DNA of 64,000 bases from Chamaelirium japonicum (Eukaryota > Streptophyta > Magnoliopsida > Liliales > Melanthiaceae), in assembly GCA_947650365.1 (NCBI GenBank), contig OX393557.1, positions 28,927,740 to 28,991,739 of the forward strand, written 5' to 3'. Below, in pieces: positions 38,754 through 50,076 of the stretch (position 1 is its first letter; every line of letters starts with the position of its first letter). The translations under genes and the position numbers were made by a program. Under the pieces are notes generated by a model. That model searched no databases. It was not told where the DNA came from and saw only the letters and a list, made by a program, of their open reading frames with translations.

Positions 38754-40828
38754 TGTTGGATATAAAAAAACATGCAATGGAAGCATGGTGAAGATCCGAG
38801 TATCGGATGCTGCGTGTTTCATTATCAAACTTCATGAAAACAATCTACATCTAAGTACATGATGTCTAAGCAAAGATCCGGAGAAGTATCCAAACCCCTA
38901 AAGTCTTTCAAACGATGCAAGCATCCTAGCAACCATGTATTTAAACATCATTAGATCTAAGGGTTTAGAAATTATACCACAGGTCTTTTACCCAAGGAGA
39001 ACGGTTCTTTTGTCGATGATGATCCGCATGTACGAGACGAAGGACACCATTGGCAACACATTGTCTTCCACAAGGAGGGTTCCCACGATCGAACCTACCA
39101 CTAGGTGCAAGGCCGATGAGCTAACACCCAGATGATGCATAGCGAGAACGACGAAAACCCTCAATGGATCTATCCTCTCTTTCTTCTCCTTTTCCTTTCA
39201 TTGTCCTTCTCATTTTGCTTCTCCTTCCTTTTCTTCCCTTTCTTCCTCTTCTTTCCTTGGCTGAAACCACAAGAGAGGAGGAGAGATAAGTGGGAGTTTT
39301 GACTTAAGAGGAGGGGGGGCTCGGGAAAACATTGGATGATCAGGGGGTCTCGGACTCCCCTTATTCGATCCCCCCCCCCCCCTCTCTCTGTTCAACCCCC
39401 TATCTTTTGGATTTGATCAAATCCCTAACAAGGGGGTTAACATTAATCCTTAGAGATCGAGAAAAAAGGGGTGGGTGCCCATGGTGTGATTCATGCGCAT
39501 GCGGTGCCACTTTTCTTGTGAGTCTGGATAAAATGCCCCTCACAGAGGGACAACCATTTTAGGAGAGGTAGAAAGAGATTCCTAGCACGTAATCAAGATC
39601 CGTTTACACCAATGAGCTGCTGGACTTATTTCACATTATTTAACATCCATATTCAATATATTTGCTGCCATATATATATATATATATATTTATGAAAATA
39701 CCCTTATGCGCCTTCTATACAAGTGAATAGGGCTAGCTTTAGGGTTATGGGCATCAATCTATCTCAAATGTAACACATCTATCCTAGTCGGGTAAACAAC
39801 TCCACTACACGACGACAAGGTGGAACCTTTAGGGCTTGGGATTCTTGACTCCAACTAGATTCCTAAATGACAATCCCGGTGACACACCAGCAGTTCTGTC
39901 AAACAACCCGAATTCGATTAACCCACAACTTAACCTAGTATGACCCGCGGGCTGCACTCCAGTAATCCCAAACTTATATTACTATCTCGTAACTCTGTTC
40001 TCCACTACAACTTGGCAGTGTATTGTCCCTCCTCCTACTGGTGTCATGATTTGATCCAGGTGGTGGGGAGCACCATCAGACTCGGTCGATCGTCTGACTC
40101 TGGTTTGATGACTTGTCATCCATAACACCATACACCTCCGGATGCTATGCCTAGCACCTGGATCGTCGTCAGTCATATTGACAATAACTAGTTCTGGATT
40201 AATTATGTGGCCTGACTGACTCATCAGAGCGCACCCATCCATCTCTGAACGTTGGATAGCATGTAAGAGTTCCATGCCACTCCAATGCAGTTGAGTAACC
40301 CAACGTATCGTTGTATTGGAATATGGTAGGTCCGCACACGTTGGTACATTAAAGCACTACACAGTTGGTTAGCTTAGTAGGCATGGTTCTTCAGGGTTAA
40401 GGACAGATTACCCATAATAATAAGACAGTCTTTTTACTAGTGTCTGATCTATTGATTTGTGCACCATTTTGGTTCCTGCTCAACATGACCATTGTACTTG
40501 GTCAGGTGAATGAAGATTTAACATCTCTGTAGTGGAGACTTCACCACATCTCTCTACCTGTCAACAACTTATTTTCGGTGAAGCAACCGACATCACTTAA
40601 GTTGTGAGCTTGTATGCTTGGTCTACATAGGGTCTACACAGAACTAGTGCATTGGGTCTCCCAAGTATGGACCCACCATGCACCTCAGTATCTTACTGTG
40701 TTTTCTATGGTCCTTATTAAATGTGAATTACACATACCAAAGCAGTATTCTAATTAGAGCAATAACCAAAGTCTTTGTTGTTAATATTAATACAGAAATT
40801 CCACTATCTGAATATAAGAGCTACAATA
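38754..40828 (-). mobile_element. Solo LTR of a Copia family related to the TR-GAG element
   Basis: Starts TGTTGGATATAAAA and ends near GAGCTACA. Its order of motifs (CTGGTGTCATGAT, GGTGGGGAGCACC, TTTGATGACTTGTCATC, CATGCACCTCAGT) parallels the TR-GAG LTR, but with much more divergence. No internal sequence adjoins it. It is older than the neighbouring element. Confidence 0.65.
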
Positions 40829-40975
40829 CCAGATCATTATCCGAATCCAAAAAATATGGGTTTGGTATTAGTATTTTGGTCTGAGATCTGATTAAAAATG
40901 ATCTTCCCCGATTCGAAATATAAATGAATCAAATCTGGATCTATGCGAATTTGGTCTGAATCCGATCGTTGACAG

Positions 40976-41913
40976 GCCAAGTATGGACACCCAGCTTACC
41001 AAAAACAAGAAATGTTAGGTGTGTCCCCGAGGTCTTTCAGCCCAAACGATAAAGGCACCACCACTTTCGTTGTCGGTCCTATACATTTCATAGCTGTGAT
41101 CACCAATCATCTTCTTCCTACCCTCCTTCCCCTCTTTGGCAGTGGTTGGTTGCTCAGGATCGACGGCTGAAGAGGATGGTGGAGGAAGGAGTGAAAGAGG
41201 AAGAGGAAGAGGAAGAAAAGGGGGAGTAGTAAGAAGGGATCGAGGAAGAAGAAGAAGGGGAGGAGAAGGAATGACAGTGATGACATTCAGTTGCAGGGGA
41301 CTGACGTCGGAGGGGGAAGATGGGAAAAGGAGGAAGAAGAAAGGAAGGAGGGACAAGGAAAGGGAGAAAGGGATCGGTGCCCCCTACATAAAAAGATTTT
41401 TGTGAATTCTTATCAAATATTCGATTTAGGTACTGGTCAAAGGTTCGAATAAATGCTACGACAAACAATCCATTGCCTTGGTCATGAGTTCGAATAAGTG
41501 CTATGATATTTTGTTCTGCTATATAGTGACAATCCTCCATCTTATCTTAGTGCTAGGGCTATTAAAAACCGAGGAATTTCTCTGCCTTGTGGCATGTGTT
41601 GATCCTCGTCAATTTTGTGCCGGTTCACTAAACTGTGATATACTGACCACTTGTCCCTTCCAAATTTTATTTTTTTGAATAATAATGGATGCTCGTATCG
41701 AATTGGTGACCCTTACTGATGCGTAGGGTGCAAATAACAACACCCTTTGCTGTATTCTGCTCAGCACCAGCGGGCGGGTTAGCCACGTGTTCTTTTGGCC
41801 CTATTCCGACTCGGTACACGAGGGTCACGTTTTATGTTGGTTTGGCTCAAGGAGTAGTAACCACTTTTTTTGTTCTCGTTCATCAGAGAGGGGAGATCAG
41901 ACCAGAGGACTTC
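40976..41913. other. Spacer, no gene recognised
   Basis: A purine-rich GGAAGAGGAAG stretch at 41170-41370 gives artefactual Arg/Gly-rich frames. Nothing else identified. Confidence 0.4.
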
Positions 41914-42095
41914 CGAGGTAAAATTTTCAGCACATCCTGCGTTGGCTACAACCGTTGCCCAGAACCTATCAACAAGCTTTAAATACTGGGGGCCACTATC
42001 CCCATGTGCTAGGGCTTGCTACTCTATATCTCCTGAATCGCAATGGTCCATCGCGGTTGTAGCGTACGCAGGATATGCTGAAAATTTTCCCCTCG
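41914..42095. mobile_element. Inverted-repeat (MITE-like) element
   Basis: CGAGGTAAAATTTTCAGCAC at the left pairs with GCTGAAAATTTTCCCCTCG at the right, extending to about 45 bases (GGCTACAACCG on the left, CGGTTGTAGCG on the right). 182 bp; target duplication unclear. Confidence 0.6.
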
Positions 42096-42177
42096 AAGGC
42101 ACTACAATCCGACACTAGAAAAGGCCTCCCGCATCCGAACGGAAAGACGTGGCACGAGGCCACACAACATTCACCGC

Positions 42178-42608
42178 TAGGGGTCGCAATGGGTTGTGTC
42201 ATGTCGGGTTCGTGTCGTGTCCAAAACCCCTAGACCTGAACCCGACCCGTTTAACTAATCATGTCTAGATCCTAAACCCGTACCCGACACGCTAATGAAC
42301 GGGGCAGATCCGATAAGACCCGTTTACCACCCGGGTCTATTCAGTTGATCTGATCCGACCTGACCCGAAAGACCCGTTGGTATTATGTATTATAGTATCG
42401 GATTGCGGGTAGACCCAACCCGACAAGACCCGTTGAATACTAAACGGGTCTTCCCGGGTCTACCGTGTCCAGACCCTAAACCTGGACCCGACCCGCTTAT
42501 TAAACGGGTTTATTGTGTCGACCCGTTTACGACCCGAACCCGTTTAGCCCTGACCCAGACGCGCTAACTTCGTGTCGGGTCGTGTCGGGTCCGAAATTGC
42601 CAGCCCTA
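42178..42608. mobile_element. Non-autonomous hAT element C
   Basis: Ends TAGGGGTCGCAAT and ATTGCCAGCCCTA, with target duplications TTCACCGC (42170-42177) and TTCACTGC (42609-42616), seven of eight matching. The interior is rich in AAACGGGTC and GACCCGTT motifs. Confidence 0.88.
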
Positions 42609-43440
42609 TTCACTGCACATCGGTGGGGGATACAAATCATTGCCACACTACAAAGAAAATGTATTATTACTGACCGACATATTCCGTCGATAATAAGTAA
42701 TATCCATTGGTATAGAGTTCTGGCGACGGAAATTATTTCCATTGCCATCCGTTGGAAAAGGTGGCGTCGGAAAAGTAAACAACGACGAGTTAAAATTTTC
42801 ATCGGTAATAAATATTAATATCAACGGAATGGTATGCTCTGTCGGTAATATATAAATAATTAAAAATATTAGATGTAGTGTGTTAGTATTCTATTAGTCC
42901 CACCTCGGTTGTGGTAACATAATGGTGTGCGTACTCTCTCTATATAAAGAGAGGTAGTCTTATGTAATGAGCGTGATTAATGAGATAATACAAAGAGTTG
43001 TTCTCCCCAATTCTATTCTCTCTCCCCCTCTCTTCGTAACATGGTATCAGAGCCAACCCTCGCCTAGGGTTTCGACGCTCTCCTCTCCGGCCTCGGCCTC
43101 CTCGGTCGTCGTCGACGACATCGAGGAGGCCGGGAAGAAAATAAAATTTTTTCTTTTCTTTTCGTCTCTTGCGGCTCTTGAGAGGTCCCGGCCCCGTCTC
43201 CTGCTCCGCACCGCAGCGGCTCCGTCTCCGGCCCTGGACCCGTCTCCTGCTCCGCTCCACGAACGCCGTCCGCCACACCAGCCGGAAGACGCTGAGGCGG
43301 AGGGATCTCGTCGGGGTGAGCGGCACCCTGATCTCGTGGCTGTTCAAGGTGGCGTGCCCCCGCGCCGGCCCGCCTGAAGACCCCTTCACCAAGCTCTGCT
43401 CTTCTCTCCGGCCATGGATCCGGCCCGCCTGAAGACCCCT

Positions 43441-43575
43441 TCGCGGCCGCCGAGGATGCTCCGGGAAAGCCGGGCGGAGAGCTCGGAGAGGGTGGAGAGG
43501 CGCTCCACCACGACGATCCGGGTCTCGCCGCCGAGGTAGCAGAGGGACTTGTCCGTGGGGCGGGGCATGATCCGG
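43441..43575 (-). pseudogene. Captured PB1-domain fragment (PAL OF QUIRKY-like)
   Basis: On the minus strand, inside the short-LTR element: VRIMPRPTDKSLCYLGGETR then IVVVERLSTLSELSARLSRS and ILGGR. This is the first half of a plant PB1 domain, matching the MCSYGG.I.PRP-DKSLCY-GG-TRIVVV pattern of PAL OF QUIRKY-type proteins. It is antisense to the element. The donor gene is elsewhere in the genome. Confidence 0.7.
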
Positions 43576-43854
43576 ACGCCAGTGCTGCTACAGCAGGGGG
43601 GAGCGCAGATCTAGTCGACCTCCTCCCCTGCGTGACATCCGGCGCCGCCCCTAGCCTCCCTGCGTGACATCCGGCGCCGCCCCTAGCCTCCGGCGCCTTC
43701 GCCGCTCCGAGCCTCCGACCCGAAGCCATCGGTCCATCACCCACTTCTCTCCCGTCTCCGACTCGCTCGCTCTCTCCCTTTCCTTTTCTGAAACGAAGTA
43801 GGCCGAGCGACACACAGTTAACACATCTATGTGTCCTGATGTGTCCTATGTGTC

Positions 43855-44065
43855 CCGGTGGTGTCTGGTATCCATTATTAGATGTAGGTGTGTCCCTTCA
43901 TATCCATTATTAGATGTAGTGTGTGTCCCTGCATTAGATGTAGTGTGTGTCCCTGCAAATCCATTATTAGATGTAGGTGGTGTCCCAGTGGTGTCCCGGT
44001 GGTGTCTTATTAGATGTAGTGTGTGTCCCTGCAAATCCATTATTAGATGTAGGTGGTGTCCCGGT
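43855..44065 (+). repeat. Short tandem repeat (ATTATTAGATGTAGGTG...GTCCC)
   Basis: About six irregular units built from CCATTATTAGATGTAGKTG and TGTGTCCCTGCAAAT. The unit shares TATTAGATGTAG with the LTR start of the same element. A shorter version occurs at 59345-59480. Confidence 0.8.
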
Positions 44066-44689
44066 GGTGTCTCCTCTCTTTATTAAATCTTTCTAGATAT
44101 CCGATTTGCATCCCCTTCTCTCTCTGGTTTGATGACAGTCATCCATGCATCCAGATCCTCCCTCTCATCCGATCATCTCTCTCCCTCTCTTGATCTGTGG
44201 CTCTTTCTCTATACAAATGATCACAGCCATCCGATTTGCATCGAATGACTGTGATTTACGATTTGCTGCCCGTGTGTGTTCTCTTTCTATTCTCTCTCAG
44301 ATCCCTTTTAGCTTGAGGCTGTGCTTTATGCTTCACCTATGCTCTACACTCGATCCAACCCGGTGATCTCATTTTGAGTTTGAGCCTGACTCTACGCCGT
44401 GCGTTCTCTCTGCGGCCCTGCGCTCAAGCTACCGCTCCTCCTTTGGCTCCAGCCCGCGCCCATCAGTCTTGCTGGCTGCCGGAGCCCTAAGCCGTTTGAT
44501 CCGGCCGCCTTGGCGTCCCGCGCCCATCAGTCTCCGCCGTCCGCTGCGCCTTGAACTTTGTCAGCCCGTCTTGCACCATATGCCGTTGCGTTTTGTTGAT
44601 TCGCCTGCCCCATCGCCTCGCTCTGTGCCCTTGCGCCTTGGTATTTTTGCGCTCTGCGCCCTACCGATCCGCCTTGCACCTTTTAGATC

Positions 44690-45262
44690 CTCTTTCGTTC
44701 CGGTCACACTTGTTTTGTGCCGGCTTTTGGATCTTTTCTCGTTCCGGTCACACTTGTTTTGTGCCGGCTTTTGATCCTCTCTAGTTCCGGTCACACTTGT
44801 TTTGTGCCGGCTTTTGGATCTTTTCTCGTTCCGGTCACACTTGTTTTGTGCCGGCTTTTAGATCATCTTTAGTTTCGGTCACACTTGTTTTGTGCCGGCG
44901 TTTGGATCCTTTCTCGTTCCGGTCACACTTGTCTTGTGCCGGCTTTTAGATCCTCTTTAGTTCCGGTCACACTTGTTTTGTGCCGGCGTTTGGATCCTTT
45001 CTCGTTCCGGTCACACTTGTCATGTGCCGGCTTTTAGATCCTCTTTAGTTCCGGTCACACTTGTTTTGTGCCGGCTTTTGGATCCTTTCTCATTCCGGTC
45101 ACACTTGTCTTGTGCCGGCTTTTGATCCTCTCTAGTTCCGATCACACTTGTTTTGTGTCGGCTTTTGGATCCTTTCTTGTTCCGGTCACACTTATCTTGT
45201 GCCGGCTTTTGGATCCACTCTCGTTCCGGTCATTCTAGCGCCGACTTATCTTGTGCCGGCTT
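44690..45262 (+). repeat. 44-bp tandem repeat in short-LTR element 1
   Basis: About 13 units of TTCCGGTCACACTTGTTTTG then TGCCGGCTTTTGGATCCT and variants. The related element at 58370-61010 has only about five units (60115-60340). Confidence 0.9.
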
Positions 45263-45970
45263 TTGAGATCTTCTAAGAGGTGTCAAGTACTTACTTCAGC
45301 CGAGTGCTTGCCTCTTATGAGGTCTCATGCATTCACATCTTTTCTTAGCCGCTCTCTCTCCTTTCGGCCCCCCTTTATTGCCGACTTCCATCACCGTCGG
45401 CTTCCTCCGCTCCGATCCTTCGTGATCATTGCCAATTCTCCCGGTTGACCTGTTTACAGGTTGGCCGGGTTCCCCCGGTTGTCCTGCTTGCAGGTCAATC
45501 GGGTTTCCAGGATGACTTGCTTGCAGGTCGTCCTGGCACTATCTTTACTTTTCAGCATAAACAAAAAAAAAAAAGGGTTATTTGATGTAATTTTTTTTTT
45601 CTTTCTTTCTCCTTCCTTTTATTAAACAAACTGATGTCGGTTTATACCTTACATCAGTTTGACGGGGGGTATTAGATGTAGTGTGTTAGTATTCTATTAG
45701 TCCCACCTCGGTTGTGGTAACATAATGGTGTGCGTACTCTCTCTATATAAAGAGAGGTAGTCTTATGTAATGAGCGTGATTAATGAGATAATACAAAGAG
45801 TTGTTCTCCCCAATTCTATTCTCTCTCCCCCTCTCTTCGTAACAAAAAAAATTAGTAAATCGTATTACCGACGGTACATATTATACCGTCGGTATATAAT
45901 ATACCGACGATAAGACCAAAATCTGTAGGCATACGATATATAAATACCGACGGCTATACAAATATCTTCA

Positions 45971-46120
<150 letters not shown>

Positions 46121-46470
46121 TAGTGATACATTGCGGCCGGTAACGTGCGGCACCCCTTTCGGGGGTATTTTCAGTAATTTTTTTTTTTTGGGATTGATCA
46201 CCCACCTTTGGATTGGACACACAAAAAATTTCAGCATGATCCAAGACCTGTAGGTCGTCCAAATATGTTGATCAAAATGGCGATAAAAATGAACGACCGA
46301 TAAAAGATCAACACATTTAGACGGCCTACAGGTCTTGGATCGGACTGAAATTTTTTGTGTGTCCAATCCAAGGGTGGGTGATCAATCCCCAAAAAAAAAA
46401 ATACCAAAAATACCCCCGAAGGGGGTGGCCGCACGTTAAGGCAGTATGTTACCGGCCGCAAGTATCACTA

Positions 46471-46471
<1 letters not shown>
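46121..46471. mobile_element. (TA)n-bounded foldback, family 3 copy 2
   Basis: TAGTGATACATTGCGGCCGG at the left pairs with CCGGCCGCAAGTATCACTA at the right; arms of about 165 bases. The core text GATCCAAGACCTGTAGG is shared with the copy at 15582-15912, 30 kb away. Confidence 0.8.

Positions 46472-46549
<78 letters not shown>
46472..46549. repeat. (TA)n(GA)n compound microsatellite
   Basis: About 25 TA units and about 13 GA units between two foldbacks. Confidence 0.95.
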
Positions 46550-46692
46550 AATGCTTGAATGCGGCATGCGGTGCGTGCTGCATCGCACCGCAGCCGTGTG
46601 ATGCACGCGCTGCGTGCATGCGATGCACGCAGCAGTGCATCACACGGCTGCGGTGCGATGCAGCACGCACCGCATGCCGCAGCATAGCAGCC

Positions 46693-46696
<4 letters not shown>
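46550..46696. mobile_element. (TA)n-bounded foldback, family 1 copy
   Basis: Palindrome of about 128 bases: ATGCGGCATGCGGTGCGTGC at the left pairs with GCACGCACCGCATGCCGCA at the right, centred near 46621. Confidence 0.75.

Positions 46697-46787
<91 letters not shown>
46697..46787. repeat. (TA)n microsatellite, left part of a split tract
   Basis: About 45 TA units ending exactly at the Helitron 5' end. The tract appears to continue after the Helitron at 51328. Confidence 0.9.
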
Positions 46788-46790
<3 letters not shown>

Positions 46791-47049
46791 ATATAATATT
46801 TCACTACGAATGGATAAAGAGAGCCGTTCGATACAAACATAAGAGGCGGTTAGAAAATCTTATGGCCAAGATCTCTTTACATTGGGTAATATTTATATGT
46901 TATGCACGATCTGCTTCAGATCTGATCTTCACGATCATTTCTCTCGAAATCGTGCCCTGCCGTTAATTGAGCAGGCGTGAGATCATATGCCACGTTAATT
47001 GGGCAGCCGTTCGATACAAACGGTTGTATAGCAGTTCTTTGCACGATTT

Positions 47050-47177
47050 AGCTCTCTCTCTCTCTCTCTCTCCGCGTCCCTCTCTCGCTCAGCCCGCCCC
47101 CCTCTCTCTCTAATCTCTCTACGCGTCCCTCTCTCGCTCAGCCCGTCCCCCTCTCTCTCTAACTGCAGCCAGTCCTG

Positions 47178-47211
<34 letters not shown>

Positions 47212-47822
47212 CGTCCCTCACTCCCGCGACCCCCTCCATCTTCCCTCCCACCCTCCATGGCTCCATCAACCATCTTCTCCCCGGATCTCCGGCACGCCCT
47301 CCCTCCCACCGATCCCCCGGCGAACGTTGCCCCCCTCACCGCAGATCTGATTACTCTCTCTGTCTCTCTCTCTGATTTATGGTTTCTTTCTTTTTTTTCT
47401 CTATTTCGGATTGAGGAGGCTGCCCCCCCCCCCCTTCCCCCGCTGCCGCCGCCCGCTCGAGATCTCTCTCTTTCTCTCTCCGATTCCACAGTCCTCTGAT
47501 CCCAAATCTCGCCCGCACGCCCAAAATCTGGTAACAGCCCTCTCTTGCGCCTCTCCCCCTCTCTCTCTCTCTCTGGACTGACTGTGGGATTTGAGGGGCG
47601 ATCGAAGGTTTTGAGAGCTGCGCGATGATCCGATGCAGGTTTTGGGGGACGATCGGAGCAATCGAAGGTTTTGAGGGATACGCGATGATCCGATGCAGGT
47701 TTTGGGGGACGATCAGGGGATTTGAGGGGGCGATCGAACGACGTGATCGATGGGCCTGCGGTATTTGGGAGGGCGATCGAAGGTTCTGAGGGAGAGCGGG
47801 GGTAACCCATATCTGGTAACAA

Positions 47823-47856
<34 letters not shown>

Positions 47857-47990
47857 CTGGTAACAGAACCCTACAGCTCTCTCTCTCTCTCTCTGATCCG
47901 CCGAACGCCTCCCTCACGATCTTGATTTTTTTTCTTTTTGTTGATGGGTGTCTTGGTTTTTCATTTCAGTCTCTTGCTGGCTAAGATCTG
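47050..47990 (+). other. CT-rich promoter/leader-like segment inside the Helitron
   Basis: Repeated (TC)n runs, a 50-base tandem duplication near 47060-47160 and a 63-base duplication near 47600-47715. Minus-strand frames full of Arg-Glu repeats are artefacts. The text at 47257 (MAPSTIFSPDLRHALPPTD) may be a captured first exon, but I do not recognise it. Confidence 0.35.
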
Positions 47991-48750
47991 TTGGAGACGC
48001 ACTCCTTCTACATCACCGATCGGAGACCTTGCTGATCAAATTCTCTCACCCCTTCAGATATCTTCCGATTTTGAGGTATTTTATAATTGACATTTGATTA
48101 GGGCTTGGGGATTTTTCCATTGCTGTTTGAATTGGAGGGTAGATGAGTTTTGGGCTGGCTCTTCCGATTTTTTTTTTTAATCAAATCTCAAATTCCTGTT
48201 TGCCCTGTTTTCCACGAAAATTCAGTCTGTGAGATCATTTTGGAAAAGGTGAGGGAAACAAAATATTCCCTACGTGGTGTTGCTAAAATGTAAGGGCTTT
48301 AAGGTGATTTTTTCTTTCCTCTATTTTCTTTTTCCCTCTTTTTTTTTGCAGGAATTTTCTCCTCTTTATGCCTATATGGTTTAAGGTTAATGATTTTTTT
48401 TTCCCTCTCTCTGTTTCAGGACGGGCAAGAAACGGTGAATGGGGAGAAGCAGAGAAAGAAGAGAAGCAAGTCTCTCTCATTTTCCTCACTCTAAAGCTTA
48501 GTATTTTACTTGAATTTCTGTAAACGAGGCATACGTGGGAGGGTGACATTTGATATTTCATTGTTTAAATCATTCTCCATTTGATTGTTTTTAATGGGTT
48601 CTCTTTTTTAGTGCAGAATGTTTTTATAATTAAGCTTTGTGACATTTATAATTTTCTCTTTTTTTAGTGCAGATTATTTTTGTGACTTTGATTAACACTT
48701 TTGATTATTTTTAAGCTTTGATTAACACTTTTTTCTTGACTGATCATCAG

Positions 48751-48994
48751 GTCAACACAAGTGGGCTGTTCGTCGGTGTTGCTGAGATGCTAGGCCCAGT
48801 TGATTCCGATTGTTATCGTCTTCTCCTTCTGGCCGCTACAGGTGAAGATCGAGCAAGGTCTTCAAATGCTGAAGCTGTTTAAAGAGCACATCAACAAGAT
48901 TTCGATTCTCGATGATTTTGGTTTCTATGAAACCCGGCAGAAGGCGATGCAAGAGAGTAGGGGGAAGCTGCAACATATTCAGAAACAAGCATGA
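48751..48994 (+). pseudogene. Captured YTH-domain (ECT-type m6A reader) fragment
   Basis: After an AG acceptor at 48750 the sequence reads VNTSGLFVGVAEMLGPVD, matching the VNTSGQFCGVAEMVGPVDF motif of YTHDF/ECT proteins. From 48842 a second frame reads KIEQGLQMLKLFKEH and SILDDFGFYETRQKAMQESR, the C-terminal end of the same YTH domain. The middle of the domain, including the aromatic-cage region, is missing and the two pieces are in different frames, so it is a dead transduplicate. It ends with a stop at 48992-48994. Confidence 0.8.
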
Positions 48995-48996
48995 TC

Positions 48997-49090
48997 CCTT
49001 ACGACGGCCCTACGATGAACGGGGTGATATCCAAGCATCTCATCCACCGGATGTTCCCCAAATCCATGTTCAGCGTCTGGCTGGATGCAA
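48997..49090 (+). pseudogene. Captured fragment resembling DUF616 (MUCI70-type) protein
   Basis: Directly after the YTH stop: PYDGPTMNGVISKHLIHRMF then PKSMFSVWLDA. Plant DUF616 proteins have a comparable NGK.PK.L.HRLFP...SIW.D.K segment. About 31 residues only. Identification is tentative. Confidence 0.45.
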
Positions 49091-49609
49091 GTTTAAAAAC
49101 TTTTCCTTTTTTTGTTTTAAAAGATTTTTATTTGTAAAGTAAGATTGGATGAACCTGCAGCAAGTTTTAAAAACTTTTCCTTTTTTTTTAAAGCTTTTCA
49201 TTTGTATTAAGAATGTGACAGAGACTTGCAATATGCGGCTTTGCAGTCCAAAGTTTTGTTGCTACAATTTTGTGTCATTTTTTTTTTTTTGTAATTCATT
49301 TTGTGTTGTCATCTGTGTTCAGTTTTCATGTCTCTCGACAGTTACTTTTATGTTCAAATTTTTAGTTGACATCAATGTTTTCTTTCAAAAAAAAAAATCG
49401 AATTTGGTTGGCATTTTGGATCACAGCTAATTATAAGTTGTTTTTACTGAATTTTTTTATTGGCATCAAAATTTTTATTGCCATTCACCAAAGATCACCA
49501 GATATCACCCGAGATCGAGTGGTGTGGCATCGTCCGTGTAGTTCCCTCAATCCGACAATATGCCAACGACCCTTCTTTCACCCCAATCCTCGACCGCATG
49601 CGGACCCGA

Positions 49610-49813
49610 TCAGTGGAACCCCTCTCTTCCCACACGAGCCATAACTCTAAGCGAAAAACCTGATCGCCACCACTCCAGTGCCAAAGTCGGGCCGCCGATC
49701 AAGACTTTGGTGAAGTCTTGAACGTTGGCAAGCTTAAAGATAAAGTATCCCAGGCTTAGAGGTAGGATGTCAAAACAACCATTGTCATCCAAACGAAATT
49801 TGCTGTCCCTCAC
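49610..49813 (-). pseudogene. Possible DUF4283-like fragment
   Basis: Minus-strand frame containing GYFIFKLANVQDFTKVLIGG, similar in pattern to the GYF.FKF...ED...VL.GGPW segment of plant DUF4283 (LINE-associated) proteins. Short and uncertain; it could be a captured piece or a LINE relic. Confidence 0.3.
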
Positions 49814-49998
49814 CGACTGTGGGTGCTCCTGCCGAAAGTCTTTTGATGGTGAAGATAGTCAGGGGCATTCATGTGGGTATTCATGTATTCGTGTGGGTCA
49901 CTGATTTGTGATTGATTGCTAACTGCTATTTGTTCAAAGGAGGCTTAGGAGCACGGTAGCTAGATTCTTGCCCCAATCTTCAAAGATCGCTTTGTTCC

Positions 49999-50076
49999 AA
50001 TTGCAGCTACGCCGTCTTCGACTTCGACTTTGTGACTGCTGATAACTACCAAAAGGGCAAGATCTTCGTTGCTTGG
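49999..50076 (+). pseudogene. Captured actin-depolymerizing factor (ADF/cofilin) fragment
   Basis: Reads NCSYAVFDFDFVTADNYQKG then KIFVAW. Plant ADFs have CRYA.(Y/F)DFDFVT..NCQKSKIFFIAW, so this is the central ADF-H segment with one residue lost in the FFIAW block. About 26 residues only. It is on the same strand as the YTH fragment. Confidence 0.75.

Larger units (their letters stand above)
42867..45844 (+). mobile_element. Short-LTR non-autonomous retroelement 1 with captured host fragments
   Basis: Two 175-bp LTRs (42867-43041 and 45670-45844), identical by eye, run from TATTAGATG to CGTAACA and are flanked by AAAAA on both sides. They contain a TATATAAAG box. The primer binding site TGGTATCAGAGCC starts at 43042, and a GACGGGGGG polypurine tract precedes the 3' LTR. 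There is no gag or pol; the 2.6-kb interior holds host-gene-like fragments and a tandem repeat. Structurally it is between TRIM and LARD. Identical LTRs indicate a very recent insertion. Confidence 0.85.

Noticed and set aside
38400-40975. A hAT-like element with CTCTCAATGGATCGG ends containing the solo LTR
   Set aside because: The flanking GATCCGA-rich blocks at 38400-38600 and 40836-40975 are similar, but they read as direct repeats more than inverted ones and no target duplication was found.
43064-43813. 249-codon minus frame over short-LTR element 1 as a gene
   Set aside because: The frame that carries PB1 similarity is a different, shorter one; the long frame is Ala/Gly/Arg-rich without a domain.
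46995-47822. 275-codon minus frame rich in Arg-Glu
   Set aside because: Translation of (TC)n-rich sequence inside the Helitron; no domain.
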